From positions 120,498 to 184,497 of the forward strand of contig CAIKAF010000029.1 of NCBI GenBank assembly GCA_903825395.1: 64,000 nucleotides of DNA. Reading direction: 5' to 3'. This document shows, piece by piece, positions 45,175 through 54,785 of this stretch. Both the position numbers and the translations under genes were made by a program. How positions within the stretch are numbered: the stretch's first letter is position 1; every line of letters starts with the position of its first letter. The notes beneath the pieces were generated by a model. The model ran no database searches. It was not told where the DNA came from and saw only the letters and a list, made by a program, of their open reading frames with translations. The DNA comes from an uncultured Flavobacteriales bacterium. Lineage in GTDB: Bacteria > Bacteroidota > Bacteroidia > CAIKAF01.

Positions 45175-46257
45175 ATGCATTTAAATACCCTGCACCTAGT
45201 CCAATTCCGAAACCATCCTGAAAGAAAATTTACATTCGGCCCAGGGGTTCACGCTTTAGTTGGTCCAAACGGCTGCGGGAAAACCAATGTATTGGATGCG
45301 GTTCATTATTTATCCATGACCAAAAGCTTTTTTCAGGCCTCAGATCAAGCCAGTTTCCCATGGGAATTGGCCGATGATCCCTCTGCCTTTTTTATGCTTG
45401 AAGCTCAGCTTGAACACAACGGCGAACGACAGCAGATTTACTTGAGCTTTAGTAAGTCGAAAGGAAAGGTGTTAAAATGGAATCAAAAAAATGCTGTAAA
45501 GTTGGCCGAGCACATTGGCAGATTCCCTACAGTAGTAATTGCCCCTCAAGATGGCAGTATGGTAACGGGAGGAAGTGAAGGCCGCAGGCGTTTTTTGGAC
45601 GCGTTAATTTCTCAGTATGATTCTCTGTATCTGGATTCGCTGGTACGTTACCATAGGTCTATTTTACAACGAAATGCGTTTTTAAAATCCGAACGCCCAG
45701 ATATTGGGTTCCTTCAGGCAATGGATGAACAGATTCTTCCCCTCGCAGTCCGAATTTTGGAAGCAAGGCTCGCTTTCCTAGATTTATTTATGCCGGTTTT
45801 TCAGTCCTATTATGCTCAGTTGGCTCAGTTGGGTGAACAACCTGAACTGCGGTACGAAGCCGGGGCCTTACCCGCACAGTTCCATGAGCGCTGGCAGCAG
45901 GCTGTTTCGGCAGACTTTCGCGCCCAATATACCACAGTTGGGCCTCATCGAGATGATTTGGTTTTTGAATTAAAAGGCCACAACCTAAAAAAGTTTGCTT
46001 CACAAGGGCAACAGAAAACCTATTTGGTAGCTCTTAAATTGGCCGAGCATGCTTTTTTAACCCAAAAACTAGGAACACCACCAGTGTTGTTGCTGGACGA
46101 TGTATTTGACAAACTAGATCCAGAACGCGTACGCCGGTTATTGTCTTGGGCCAATTCTGGAGAAGTAAATCAGGTTATATTGACCGACACGGGAGAGCAG
46201 AAAGTAGCAGAAGTTTTAAGTAAACTTGAAATTCATGCTCAATTTCATGAACTTTAG
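45175..46257 (+). CDS. recF: DNA replication/repair protein RecF
   Basis: 360-residue SMC-like ATPase that loads RecA at gaps. Start MHLNTLHLVQFRNHPE; Walker A GPNGCGKTNVLDAVHYLS; GEGRRRFLDALIS-type block (SEGRRRFLDALIS); YTTVGPHRDDL; signature FASQGQQKT and Walker B VLLLDDVFDKLD. All ATPase motifs are intact. The next gene follows 3 bp later. No dnaA or gyrB is adjacent. Confidence 0.97.
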   Translation: MHLNTLHLVQFRNHPERKFTFGPGVHALVGPNGCGKTNVLDAVHYLSMTKSFFQASDQASFPWELADDPSAFFMLEAQLEHNGERQQIYLSFSKSKGKVLKWNQKNAVKLAEHIGRFPTVVIAPQDGSMVTGGSEGRRRFLDALISQYDSLYLDSLVRYHRSILQRNAFLKSERPDIGFLQAMDEQILPLAVRILEARLAFLDLFMPVFQSYYAQLAQLGEQPELRYEAGALPAQFHERWQQAVSADFRAQYTTVGPHRDDLVFELKGHNLKKFASQGQQKTYLVALKLAEHAFLTQKLGTPPVLLLDDVFDKLDPERVRRLLSWANSGEVNQVILTDTGEQKVAEVLSKLEIHAQFHEL

Positions 46258-46260
46258 ACT

Positions 46261-46551
46261 GTGAAATCAAGCAACGAGCATACACTGAAAGGGGCAATTG
46301 AAGCCCTGATGAAAAAATACCGCTTGCAGGAAGGACTGACCTCCCATCGGGCTGCGGATGCATGGAAAACCTATGCTGGTCCGTTCATTAGCAGTAGGAC
46401 CTCTAAGGTCGAGTTCAAAAAAGGAGTGCTAAAAATTTATATTCAGTCGGCCGCACTAAAGCAAGAAATCCACATGGAACGTACAAAGATTAAGGAGGAA
46501 ATGAATAAAATGTTGGGAAATGGTACGGTAGAGGAAGTTCAAGTGGTATAA
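46261..46551 (+). CDS. DUF721 (DciA-like) protein
   Basis: 96 residues with a GTG start 3 bp after recF. The DUF721 pattern is visible: WKTYAGPFISSRTSKVEFKKGVLKIYIQSAALKQEI. DUF721 proteins include DciA, the helicase loader of most bacteria lacking DnaC; the recF neighbourhood fits a replication role, but the helicase-loader function is inference. Confidence 0.85.
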   Translation: MKSSNEHTLKGAIEALMKKYRLQEGLTSHRAADAWKTYAGPFISSRTSKVEFKKGVLKIYIQSAALKQEIHMERTKIKEEMNKMLGNGTVEEVQVV

Positions 46552-46644
46552 TTATTACCAGATCGGAATCATCCACAGTTTGCTCTTGATTGGTTTGTAT
46601 CGGTACATTGTACGCCGAATTAACACGCGGCGCATAAGGGACTT

Positions 46645-46847
46645 CCCTTTTTTGGGTTGGATTTAATCCAATACTGAATTCCTGAAGGCCACGCTTCGGA
46701 TTACCCAAAAAAGGTTACCTCGCTCCCTTCGGGTCGCCGATTGATTACCACCATTAAAAGGAATTCTGAAATTCGATTTATCCTCCTTTCTTTCCTCCCC
46801 TCCTAAAAAGGATGAATTTGCCAGTTCATCCAGTCTCATTCCCATGC
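46645..46847. repeat. Dispersed repeat R2, copy 1
   Basis: Matches 63802-64000 almost base for base over its last 130 bp and more loosely before that. It contains an inverted pair CTTTTTTGGGT / ACCCAAAAAAG and a perfect small palindrome GGATGAA ... TTCATCC near 46810. The minus strand is open for 88 codons here, but the product looks non-genic. The remainder of the 46552-47277 gap (AT-rich from 47040) shows no gene. Confidence 0.85.
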
Positions 46848-47277
46848 TCCCGCTTCCTGCATCAGCAAAGTTGCCTTTGCATAATTCAGAAAGCTTTTCT
46901 GAGACTCCCCAAGGCGAATCTGGTTTCACTTTTAAGCTTCACCAAATTCCCGTAGTTCACTCCAAAAAGTGCCCTAACTGTTCTTCGCCACCCCAATACG
47001 TGACGAACCTTGTTTTAACGTTTCATCGATGAAATACGAATTTACGCGAGGATTTTCAAAATGTCAAGGTGAAACTTCATTTTTATACTCAAAAAAGGAT
47101 TTTTTATAGCTGCATTCTTATGGATAGTAAGCTTTTCGATGAATTATGTCAAATCAATTGGCTTTAGTTAAAAGAGATTTTTAGAGATTCCCCCAAAAAA
47201 TGTGAGGTTAAGAATGAAGTGGTGATTTGAAAATATAGTATTAAAGGCTTTGGAATGGCCCGCCTGCCGCCCTAAAA

Positions 47278-48078
47278 TCAATCAATTTTCAGGTTGCGTA
47301 ACCCCCGCTTTAAAATGTATTGTGTGGATTTGTTGTCTTGATGAATCCAACGTTGCCGAAATGCAATTAGGAAGTCGGGCCTTGATTTTCCTGCATCGTT
47401 CAGCCAGTTTGCCACACTGTTTTGAACATAGATTGATGGATCAGCCATTAAATTTTCCAATAAAGGAATTCCAAGCTCAGGATTCGCTTTTAATTCTGGA
47501 ATATGGGCACACCAGACTCCTCTTGGGCGAGTAGATTCGCTGGCAAATCTGCGGAAATTTTCTTTTTCAGAATGGGTCCAGGGTATAAGGAGCTGAATGC
47601 TGGGAATTGGTTGTTGGATAATAAATGGCCGGAGAGCAAGCCAGGCTATTTCTCGGACGGAAAAATGAGGATCATTAGCAAAGGGCTGTATCCTGGCCAT
47701 TTCCGATTCAATTGTTGAAGTTGTGGATTGAGGCCTCAAAATTGCCCAAGAGCGAACCATGTCGGAGGGGTGGTTTTCCAGCGAATGGGTCAGTTTATTT
47801 CCGATATGTTGATGAAGAGCGGTTGAAATTGTTCTACACCGTTGAATAAATCCTTTTTCTTGAGCAAGGTTCAATTGCTGTATTAATTCCGGCCCTGCTG
47901 AAATACCAAATTGATTCAGTACATTAACTGCAAGTAGAGCCTGATTTACAGCCAGCGCTTCTACCAGATTTGCAGTAGGGATTAGACCCTGTTGAAGGTT
48001 GTCAAGAATGACAGAAGGAATTTCTGCCATCGTTTTTGCTCCGGTTCGGTTTTTGGTGAAGGTGGATGGCGATTTCAT
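47278..48078 (-). CDS. DNA alkylation repair protein, AlkC-like
   Basis: 266 residues of HEAT-type helical repeats. The C-terminal RFASESTRPRGVW, PLLENLMADPSIYVQNSVANWLNDAGKSRPD matches AlkC/AlkD-type 3-methyladenine glycosylases, in particular the SVANWLND segment. AlkC-like enzymes excise 3-methyl-purines. The start may be 48078 or the ATG at 48030 (MAEIPSVILDN). Confidence 0.82.
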   Translation of the reverse strand: MKSPSTFTKNRTGAKTMAEIPSVILDNLQQGLIPTANLVEALAVNQALLAVNVLNQFGISAGPELIQQLNLAQEKGFIQRCRTISTALHQHIGNKLTHSLENHPSDMVRSWAILRPQSTTSTIESEMARIQPFANDPHFSVREIAWLALRPFIIQQPIPSIQLLIPWTHSEKENFRRFASESTRPRGVWCAHIPELKANPELGIPLLENLMADPSIYVQNSVANWLNDAGKSRPDFLIAFRQRWIHQDNKSTQYILKRGLRNLKID

Positions 48079-48169
48079 TTTAGATGTGCGGCGAATTGGG
48101 TAGGATCTTTGGGCGCATTAAACAAAACTTAGGCCTACAATTGATTCAGTAAGAAACCCAAGGGATGAA

Positions 48170-48796
48170 TTATAGAATTCCTTTTTTATGCAAGAGGGAA
48201 TTTAGGGATTCACCTGCGGCTAAATCCAAATGCCAACCTTGAATTCCCACTTTAGAAGCCCCTTCGGCATTTTCTTTTAAATCGTCAATAAAAACAGTTT
48301 CTTCTGGCTGAAGTCCGTGGCGATTTAAAATATGTAAAAAACCTTCTGGATCGGGTTTGCGATGTCCTATTTTACAACTGTAATACACAGCTTCGAACAG
48401 GGATTCAAATTCAGGATAGGGGACGGGCAACTGGTTCTGGTAGGCTTCAAGATGCCAGTCGTTGATGTTTGAAAAAAGATATATTCTATGGGATTTGCCC
48501 AGGGCTTGAAGTACATCAATTCGGTCGGGGGCCATACCAGATAAAATCGAGTTCCAAGCGTGTTGAATATCATCTAGACGAACGTGATTGGGAGCAAATT
48601 GCAGCAAATGTTGGCCAAATTCTTCAGAGCTGATGTGCCCTCGTTCATAGGCATGAAAGGGATTGTTGGCTTCAGGATTAAAGAACAAGTCCTTTAAACC
48701 ATGCATGCCTAAAGATTGAAAGTGCCGGGCTGGTGCTTGATAATCGATGTCAAACAGTACTCCGCCTAGATCAAAAATAAGGTTTTCGGGTTTCAT
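48170..48796 (-). CDS. HAD-superfamily hydrolase
   Basis: 208 residues from the ATG at 48796. HAD motif I is NLIFDLGGVLFDID, in which the second aspartate of DxD is Gly; this form is seen in many HAD-IA phosphatases. Motif II is IYLFSNIND and motif III/IV KIGHRKPDPEGF ... VFIDDLKENAEGA. A small-molecule phosphatase; substrate unknown. The ATG overlaps the mce stop by ATGA. Confidence 0.88.
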   Translation of the reverse strand: MKPENLIFDLGGVLFDIDYQAPARHFQSLGMHGLKDLFFNPEANNPFHAYERGHISSEEFGQHLLQFAPNHVRLDDIQHAWNSILSGMAPDRIDVLQALGKSHRIYLFSNINDWHLEAYQNQLPVPYPEFESLFEAVYYSCKIGHRKPDPEGFLHILNRHGLQPEETVFIDDLKENAEGASKVGIQGWHLDLAAGESLNSLLHKKGIL

Positions 48797-49206
48797 GGCT
48801 GGGACAAATCCTGGCACAGTTCAACAAGAACTCTGCCGCTGGTTTTGGGGTGCAAGAATGCAATAAGTTTTCCGTCGGCGCCAGGTTTAGGTGGATCATT
48901 AAGTACAATAAATCCTTCATTTTTCAGCCGTTGAATTTCTTCTTGAAGGTTGTCCACCTGGAAAGCGACATGATGAATGCCCTCCCCATTTTTTTCCAAA
49001 AAATGTTGAATAGGACTATTGGGATGAGTCGCTGCGAGAAGTTCAATTTTATTGGGTCCGGCTAGAAAAAAGGAAGTTTCTACTCCTTCAGAATCAACAC
49101 GCTCACGTTTGTAGGGAGCTGTGCCGAGTAATTTTTGAAAAAGAATTTCAGAAGCCTCAAGGTCGGCTACTGCAATTCCTAAATGTTCAATTTTTCCAAG
49201 CGCCAT
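48793..49206 (-). CDS. mce: Methylmalonyl-CoA epimerase
   Basis: 137-residue glyoxalase-fold protein: KIEHLGIAVADLEAS (metal His), GEGIHHVAFQVDNL (second His) and HPKTSGRVLVELCQ (Glu). It interconverts R- and S-methylmalonyl-CoA, linking with meaB at 35.5 kb to propionyl-CoA metabolism. Its ATG shares one base with the upstream stop and it overlaps the HAD gene by 4 bp. Confidence 0.94.
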   Translation of the reverse strand: MALGKIEHLGIAVADLEASEILFQKLLGTAPYKRERVDSEGVETSFFLAGPNKIELLAATHPNSPIQHFLEKNGEGIHHVAFQVDNLQEEIQRLKNEGFIVLNDPPKPGADGKLIAFLHPKTSGRVLVELCQDLSQP

Positions 49207-51290
49207 TATTGGAGGATAAGGCGTTGAATCTGAATATTGCTGTTCATTTTAAAGGACAACATATATGTACCTGATTGGATATAATTAGGAACATTGAGGG
49301 TTTGTGTTTGTTCGCCCATTCCAAGTTGTGAAGACCATTCATGTACAATCCTTCCGCTTAGGTCGGTGAGTTGGAAAAGACCCGATCCTGCTTCTGCGAT
49401 ATTTAGGTTAACGGAAAAGGATTGCCTGGCTGGATTTGGAAAAACCTGAAGGGATTCAAAACCATTGAGTTGATTGTCAATACTAAGTGGTCCTGAAATA
49501 TTAATATCATCAAGGTAAAAATGATTTCCCCCACCTGAAATAAAATCAAATTTTAAACGCACATTCGTTCTGTTTGCCCAAGGTTGAAGAGCGGTTCCTG
49601 TTAAAGAGTCGGTGCGCCAATCCGACTTGGTGGCGGGAATAAAGTCTGCAGTGGTGATTCCGGAAGATGCCAATTCATTGGCCGTCATTGTTCTACGCAG
49701 GGTCCAAGTTTGTCCACAATTGCTGCTGATGGAAATGAGCAAGCGATCGTCGCTGCTGGAAGCGCGTTTGGCATAAGCGAATCTAAAGCTCATTCGAAGA
49801 TTGCCATTCATGGCTGAAAAGTCGTATGAAGGACTAATTAACGTATACCGTTTGCCAAGTGGACTTCCGTTATTGTTGACTTTCAATGAATTGGGCCAGG
49901 TGTAGAAAACTTGGGAAGAACTTTCCCATCCGAATGGAGAATTTGGGGTGGATGTAGCCGTCCATCTTCCAAAGTTTAGTGGATTATTATTGAAAGTATC
50001 AAAGTATACCCAATTCTGGTCGTCGGCATTGACATCTACAATTCGGATGGCTTTTTGTCGTGTAACTGAGTTGGTTCCGCCGGCAGAACCAACGGTAAGG
50101 GTTACCGAATAATCCCCTGGGCTATTAAAAGTAATGTAAGGATTTTGGTCTGTTGAAGTAAGGGTTTGAGTTCCATTGCTGATGCTCCATGACCAAGAAG
50201 TTGGGGTTGCATTGGACGTCCGGTCTGTTAACAATAGAGCCGATCCGGTGCAGGCGGTAGTTTTATCGGCATAGAAGTCAGCGATTGGAGCGCAATTTTG
50301 ATTGAATCCGGTTTGGGTGCCTGTAGCGATTAAATTAGCACTTTGCCAAAGCGAATTTCGTTGTCCAGAACTTGCGTTTATGGCCGTATTCATACGTGAG
50401 GCTTGACCGGTGGTGAACATTTTAGAGCAAAGGGCATAATCCATAAAATTTTCCACGTTGTCTAAAGAACCGCAAGTGGTTTGAGAAAGGTTGCAATTGT
50501 TGCAAGAACCGCTGGTTGCCGGAACATCTGTAACCAAATCATCGCCACATCCGGAACCACATGCATTAAACCCCCAAGGGTGCAGCAATCCGAAAAAATG
50601 CCCTGTTTCATGGGTAATTACTCGGGCATTGAAATTGCTGCCATCTGCTGTTCCGATGCTGCCCGTGTATCTATTATCTAAAATAATCCCATCGGTGGCT
50701 GCACTGGGTGCTGTTCCTGGCAAATAGGCATAACCTCCGATGATACCTCCGCCACTACTTTCTATGCTGTTAACCACCCAAATGTTGTAATACTTATTTC
50801 TTGGCCAGTAAACCAAACTTTTCGCTTTGTCATCAGCGTTGTAAGTTAGGTATGATTGAGTTCGAGTAATTCCATTGCTGCAATTTCCATTGGGATCTTT
50901 TTTAGCCAATCTAAATTCAAACCCCGCGTTTCCAACTCGAGAATTAAAAGATGCTACAACTTGATTTGCATCTGAATTAAGTTTATTAAAATCTTCATTT
51001 AAAATACGAATGGCATCGGCGATTTGGGCATCTGAAATGTACTCCATGCCATTGTCGTGAATAATGTGTACCACCACTGGGATAATGTAATTGGCTTCGG
51101 CTCCCGAAGTAAATTCAGGCTCATTTTCGGCAATCCATTGATTGAAAGATTCGAAGTCAACCTGCAATTGAGGATTGTCATTAAAGGCTTTTTGAACCAT
51201 TTCACTGGTCAAGCAATAGTTTTGAGAATGAAGAGTTGGAAAAAATAGAACAAGGGTAATCAGGGCAAATGCAAATCGAATCCGGCTCAT
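49206..51290 (-). CDS. Secreted M43 metalloprotease with PKD and T9SS sorting domain
   Basis: 694 residues from the ATG at 51290, signal peptide ending LHSQ. The zinc site HETGHFFGLLH and the following NFMDYALCSKMFT met-turn mark a pappalysin-type (M43) protease. A cysteine-rich loop (CGSGCGDD ... CNNCNLSQTTC) lies between them. It continues with a PKD domain (near 360-440), a MAM/jelly-roll-like domain (about 450-610, WVYFDTFNN) and a type A sorting domain (VFPNPARQSFSVNL, SGTYMLSFKMNSN). Exported by the secretion system in this window. Confidence 0.94.
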   Translation of the reverse strand: MSRIRFAFALITLVLFFPTLHSQNYCLTSEMVQKAFNDNPQLQVDFESFNQWIAENEPEFTSGAEANYIIPVVVHIIHDNGMEYISDAQIADAIRILNEDFNKLNSDANQVVASFNSRVGNAGFEFRLAKKDPNGNCSNGITRTQSYLTYNADDKAKSLVYWPRNKYYNIWVVNSIESSGGGIIGGYAYLPGTAPSAATDGIILDNRYTGSIGTADGSNFNARVITHETGHFFGLLHPWGFNACGSGCGDDLVTDVPATSGSCNNCNLSQTTCGSLDNVENFMDYALCSKMFTTGQASRMNTAINASSGQRNSLWQSANLIATGTQTGFNQNCAPIADFYADKTTACTGSALLLTDRTSNATPTSWSWSISNGTQTLTSTDQNPYITFNSPGDYSVTLTVGSAGGTNSVTRQKAIRIVDVNADDQNWVYFDTFNNNPLNFGRWTATSTPNSPFGWESSSQVFYTWPNSLKVNNNGSPLGKRYTLISPSYDFSAMNGNLRMSFRFAYAKRASSSDDRLLISISSNCGQTWTLRRTMTANELASSGITTADFIPATKSDWRTDSLTGTALQPWANRTNVRLKFDFISGGGNHFYLDDINISGPLSIDNQLNGFESLQVFPNPARQSFSVNLNIAEAGSGLFQLTDLSGRIVHEWSSQLGMGEQTQTLNVPNYIQSGTYMLSFKMNSNIQIQRLILQ

Positions 51291-51398
51291 GGGGTCATTT
51301 TGATGTGAAGTTAGCAAAACATATGCAAGAGAGTGAAAATCCAGGACAGATTTTTAATCAAATCGTCAAGGATTTTTTATCCTTTTAAGGAATTTGAC

Positions 51399-52100
51399 TT
51401 ATTGGTTGATGTCGATAAACCGCTGAATGTCTTGGTTGATTCCAAAGACCAATATGGTGTCGGTGGCCAACAAAATGGTGTCTTGGCTTACCACTCCAAG
51501 GATATGTTTTTCTCGAATGGTTTCTCCTTCTTTGTTAAGGTGGCTGACCTCTCTTTTAATTGTGATAAGGTCAATTTGATACCTATTCCTTAAATTGATG
51601 TCGGCAAGGGAACGGTCTGCGACGGCGGGTGGGGTTTTTATTTCAACAATTTCATAATTGTCAGGCAAAGGCATGTAATAAATGATATTTGGATTAATCA
51701 GGCGTTCTGCAACCAGCATAGCCACTTCATCTTCTGGAGATAGAATTTCACCGCACCCAATTTTTTCAAGAATCATGCGTTGATGGTGTCCTTCGGCTCG
51801 AGCAATAATTCGTTTCACTTTGAGTTCCATAAGAAGGACGACGCAAAGCATTAGGGTATCAAATTTTCCTTCGCCGATGGCCACAATTACCGCATCCATT
51901 TCATGGACATTTTGTGCCTTTAGGGCTTTCAGGTCTGTTGCATCCATGGTAACTCCAAAGGCCACCTCTCCACTAACACCTTCAACCTGATGTTCATCGT
52001 TATCAATGGCAAGAACTTCGGCTCCTCGGCGGCTTAGTTCCCGAGCAATGGAAGTGCCAAAAAGACCCAAGCCAATTACGGCATACCGCGCATTTTTCAT
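51399..52100 (-). CDS. ktrA: Potassium uptake regulator KtrA/TrkA
   Basis: 233 residues. RCK-N Rossmann fold with RYAVIGLGLFGTSIARELSRRG, then a TrkA-C domain (about 145-230). It binds nucleotides and gates KtrB-type K+ channels; the channel gene is not adjacent. A TACCTTAG box ends 4 nt before the ATG. Confidence 0.94.
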   Translation of the reverse strand: MKNARYAVIGLGLFGTSIARELSRRGAEVLAIDNDEHQVEGVSGEVAFGVTMDATDLKALKAQNVHEMDAVIVAIGEGKFDTLMLCVVLLMELKVKRIIARAEGHHQRMILEKIGCGEILSPEDEVAMLVAERLINPNIIYYMPLPDNYEIVEIKTPPAVADRSLADINLRNRYQIDLITIKREVSHLNKEGETIREKHILGVVSQDTILLATDTILVFGINQDIQRFIDINQ

Positions 52101-52104
52101 AGGA

Positions 52105-52112
52105 CTAAGGTA
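52105..52112 (-). promoter_or_regulatory. -7 box four bases before ktrA ATG
   Basis: Minus-strand TACCTTAG (one mismatch to TAnnTTTG) ends 4 nt before the ATG at 52100. Confidence 0.35.
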
Positions 52113-52152
52113 TTAAAGTTGAGTGGAATGGATAAAATCTGGAAGAAATTAA

Positions 52153-52521
52153 TTAAGTGGAAGGCGGAGTGGGTTCGGATTCTGTGTCGCTCTGCTTTTC
52201 AGTTGAAGGGTCAGCAGGATTTGTCTGTCCAAAATCTTCATCGTATGGACTTTTAGGAGGAGGGCTTAAATAATGCTCGTCAGAAAATGCTTGGTCAAAA
52301 GGCCGAATGGCTTCTTTACTCAAGTCTTCTTTCATCGATTGACCTGATTCAGAAATTTCACGTTTAATGGTATCTGTGGCAGTTCTAAACTCCCTCATTC
52401 CCTTTCCAACGACCCGTGCAATTTCTGGGATTCCTTTGGAGCCAAACAAAAGAATGATGGCAAGAACAATTAAAATAAACTCTCCTCCGGAAACATCAAA
52501 AAGGAGTAGAGTATGGAGCAT
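52153..52521 (-). CDS. tatA: Twin-arginine translocase subunit TatA
   Basis: 122 residues from the ATG at 52521, which shares one base with the stop of the E2 gene (TAATG). Short N-terminal helix GGEFILIVLAIILLFGSKGIPEIARVVGKGM is the TatA/E hallmark, followed by an amphipathic helix and a long acidic, proline-rich tail. It forms the pore of the Tat pathway. TatC is not in the window. Confidence 0.93.
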   Translation of the reverse strand: MLHTLLLFDVSGGEFILIVLAIILLFGSKGIPEIARVVGKGMREFRTATDTIKREISESGQSMKEDLSKEAIRPFDQAFSDEHYLSPPPKSPYDEDFGQTNPADPSTEKQSDTESEPTPPST

Positions 52522-53741
52522 TATACCAGCATCATTAAGGGTTCTTCCAGCATGGCCTTCAATGTTTGAAGAAAGGCTGCACCAGTAGCACCATCTACAG
52601 AACGATGGTCGCAACTCAGAGTTACGGTCATGGTATGTCCCACCACGATTTGGCCATTTCGCACTACAGGTTCTTGTCGAATGGCTCCAACTGCTAGAAT
52701 AGCTGAGTCTGGGGGATTAATAATCGCGGTGAAATTGCTGATGCCAAACATGCCTAAGTTTGAAATGCTAAAGGTATTTCCTTGCATTTCTTCGGGTTGC
52801 AGTTTTTTGTCTTTTGCGCGCTGTGCGAAATCTTTCACTGTAGCAGAAATATCTGAAAGTGATCGTTGATCAGCATGTTGAATAACAGGAACAACAAGAC
52901 CCTCTGGAACAGCCACGGCAACACCAATATTCACATAGTCGTGGAACCGAATTTTATCTCCCAACCAAGCGGAGTTCACAGCTGGGTGTTTTCTTAATGC
53001 CAAGGCAACAGCTTTAATGACCATGTCATTAAAAGAAACAGCCACATTCATGTTGTTTTTAAGAACATTTCGAGCGGTTACAGACTGGTCCATGTTGATG
53101 TCCATGGTCAGGTAAAAATGAGGGGCTGTAAATTTGCTTTCACCAAGGCGGCGGGCGATGGTTTTCCTCATTTGAGAAATCGATACCTCATGGCTACTAT
53201 TGGAGGCAGTAAATTGGATCCCAGGGGCGGATTGGGCGCTTGAAGCAGAATCCAAATCTTTTTTGATGATCCGTCCACCATCTCCGGAACCTACAATTGA
53301 TCTTAAATCAATGCCTTTGTCTTTAGCAATAGATTTGGCAAGAGGACTGGCCTTTACTCGATCGCTGCTGCTGTCATTGGATGGAATTACTTGAGGAGCT
53401 GGTGTTGCAGGGGTGGGAGCACTGCTGCTTTTGGTTGGTTCTTCAGGGGCGGGAGCAGAAGCTTGTTTGGGGCTTTCAGTTAATAAAGCCGATACATCCT
53501 CGCCTTCCTTTCCTAGGATGGCTAAAATGGAATCCACAGGAGCAGTACCTCCTTTGGGAACGCCAATATGCAATAGTACACCTTCTTGGAAACTCTCGAA
53601 TTCCATGGTGGCTTTATCGGTTTCAATTTCAGCCAATAGATCACCGGCTTTCACTTTTTCTCCAACATTTTTGTGCCAAGCGGCAACCACACCTTCGGTC
53701 ATGGTATCGCTTAACTTAGGCATCCGAACTATTTCAGCCAT
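52521..53741 (-). CDS. pdhC: Pyruvate dehydrogenase E2, dihydrolipoyl acetyltransferase
   Basis: 406 residues: one lipoyl domain (LAEIETDKATMEFES, lysine near 44), a Pro/Ala/Ser linker, a peripheral-subunit-binding domain (ASPLAKSIAKDKGIDL ... GRIIKKDL) and the acyltransferase core with CDHRSVDGATGA. It begins 9 bp after pdhA. A single lipoyl domain is usual in Bacteroidota. Confidence 0.95.
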   Translation of the reverse strand: MAEIVRMPKLSDTMTEGVVAAWHKNVGEKVKAGDLLAEIETDKATMEFESFQEGVLLHIGVPKGGTAPVDSILAILGKEGEDVSALLTESPKQASAPAPEEPTKSSSAPTPATPAPQVIPSNDSSSDRVKASPLAKSIAKDKGIDLRSIVGSGDGGRIIKKDLDSASSAQSAPGIQFTASNSSHEVSISQMRKTIARRLGESKFTAPHFYLTMDINMDQSVTARNVLKNNMNVAVSFNDMVIKAVALALRKHPAVNSAWLGDKIRFHDYVNIGVAVAVPEGLVVPVIQHADQRSLSDISATVKDFAQRAKDKKLQPEEMQGNTFSISNLGMFGISNFTAIINPPDSAILAVGAIRQEPVVRNGQIVVGHTMTVTLSCDHRSVDGATGAAFLQTLKAMLEEPLMMLV

Positions 53742-53750
53742 GATTTTGAA

Positions 53751-54767
53751 TTAATGGGTTTGAATAAAAGGATAATTGGGCTCGGAATACACATATTCCC
53801 AGAGGGCGCTGGCATCTGGGTATGGCGAGTTTTCAGCAAATTCAACAGAGGCATCTACCTCGGCCTTTACCGCCTCATCTATGGCATCCAATTCCGCATC
53901 AGTAATCCATTTGTTTGCTTGTAAAACAGATAGTGCGTGAAGAATGGGGTCTTTGTCTTTATACTCATCTACCTCTTCTTTGCTGCGGTATTTTTGAGGG
54001 TCAGACATGGAGTGCCCTTTGTATCGATAGGTTAATGCTTCAATCAGGGTTGGTCCTTCGCCGGCTCTGGCCCGTTCAGCTGCTCGGGCAATGGCTTCAT
54101 GGAAGGTATCTGCGCGCATACCATCAACCGCTTCGGAGGGCATGTCGTATGACAACCCCAATTTAAATAACTCGGTTACATTCGATGTGCGTTCCACCGA
54201 AGTCCCCATAGCGTACTTGTTGTTTTCAATGATAAAAATAACGGGTAGTTTCCACAGCATTGCCAAGTTGAAGGTTTCATGGAATGAACCTTGGCGAACA
54301 GCTCCGTCGCCCATGTAACATAAAGTCACTCGGTCATTGCCATTGAACTGGTCGGCAAAGGCCAAGCCGGCACCCAGAGGAATTTGCCCCCCAACAATAC
54401 CATGCCCTCCCCAAAATCTTAATTCTCTTGAAAACATGTGCATAGATCCGCCATTTCCATTGGAACATCCAGTGGATTTGCCGTACAATTCGGCCATCAT
54501 GTATTTGGATTCCATTCCTTTTCCTAGAGGGTGGATGTGATTCCGATATGCCGTAATCATATTGTCATCTGGGCGAATGGCAGAACAGGCTCCAGCAACA
54601 AGGGCTTCTTGACCAATATATAAATGGCAAAAACCTCTAATTTTCCCCATGGTGTACATCATGCCGGCTTTTTCTTCCAACCGGCGCCACAATAACATGT
54701 CCTTATACCATTTAATCCATGTTTCCTTGGAGAAATTGTTTTTTGAAACCGACGCTTTCTTTGCCAT
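53751..54767 (-). CDS. pdhA: Pyruvate dehydrogenase E1 alpha subunit
   Basis: 338 residues from the ATG at 54767. The thiamine-diphosphate motif (YMGDGAVRQGSFHETFNLA ... ENNKYAMGT) and the phosphorylation-loop-like YRYKGHSMSDP are present. The E1 beta gene is not adjacent: the next gene is E2, so E1 beta must lie elsewhere. It has a full promoter at 54786-54816. Confidence 0.96.
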   Translation of the reverse strand: MAKKASVSKNNFSKETWIKWYKDMLLWRRLEEKAGMMYTMGKIRGFCHLYIGQEALVAGACSAIRPDDNMITAYRNHIHPLGKGMESKYMMAELYGKSTGCSNGNGGSMHMFSRELRFWGGHGIVGGQIPLGAGLAFADQFNGNDRVTLCYMGDGAVRQGSFHETFNLAMLWKLPVIFIIENNKYAMGTSVERTSNVTELFKLGLSYDMPSEAVDGMRADTFHEAIARAAERARAGEGPTLIEALTYRYKGHSMSDPQKYRSKEEVDEYKDKDPILHALSVLQANKWITDAELDAIDEAVKAEVDASVEFAENSPYPDASALWEYVYSEPNYPFIQTH

Positions 54768-54785
54768 ATTTCTAATTATTGACTG

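Noticed and set aside
46663..46929. 88-codon minus-strand frame in the gap after DUF721
   Set aside because: Largely inside dispersed repeat R2; low-complexity composition, no family resemblance, and the second R2 copy need not keep it.
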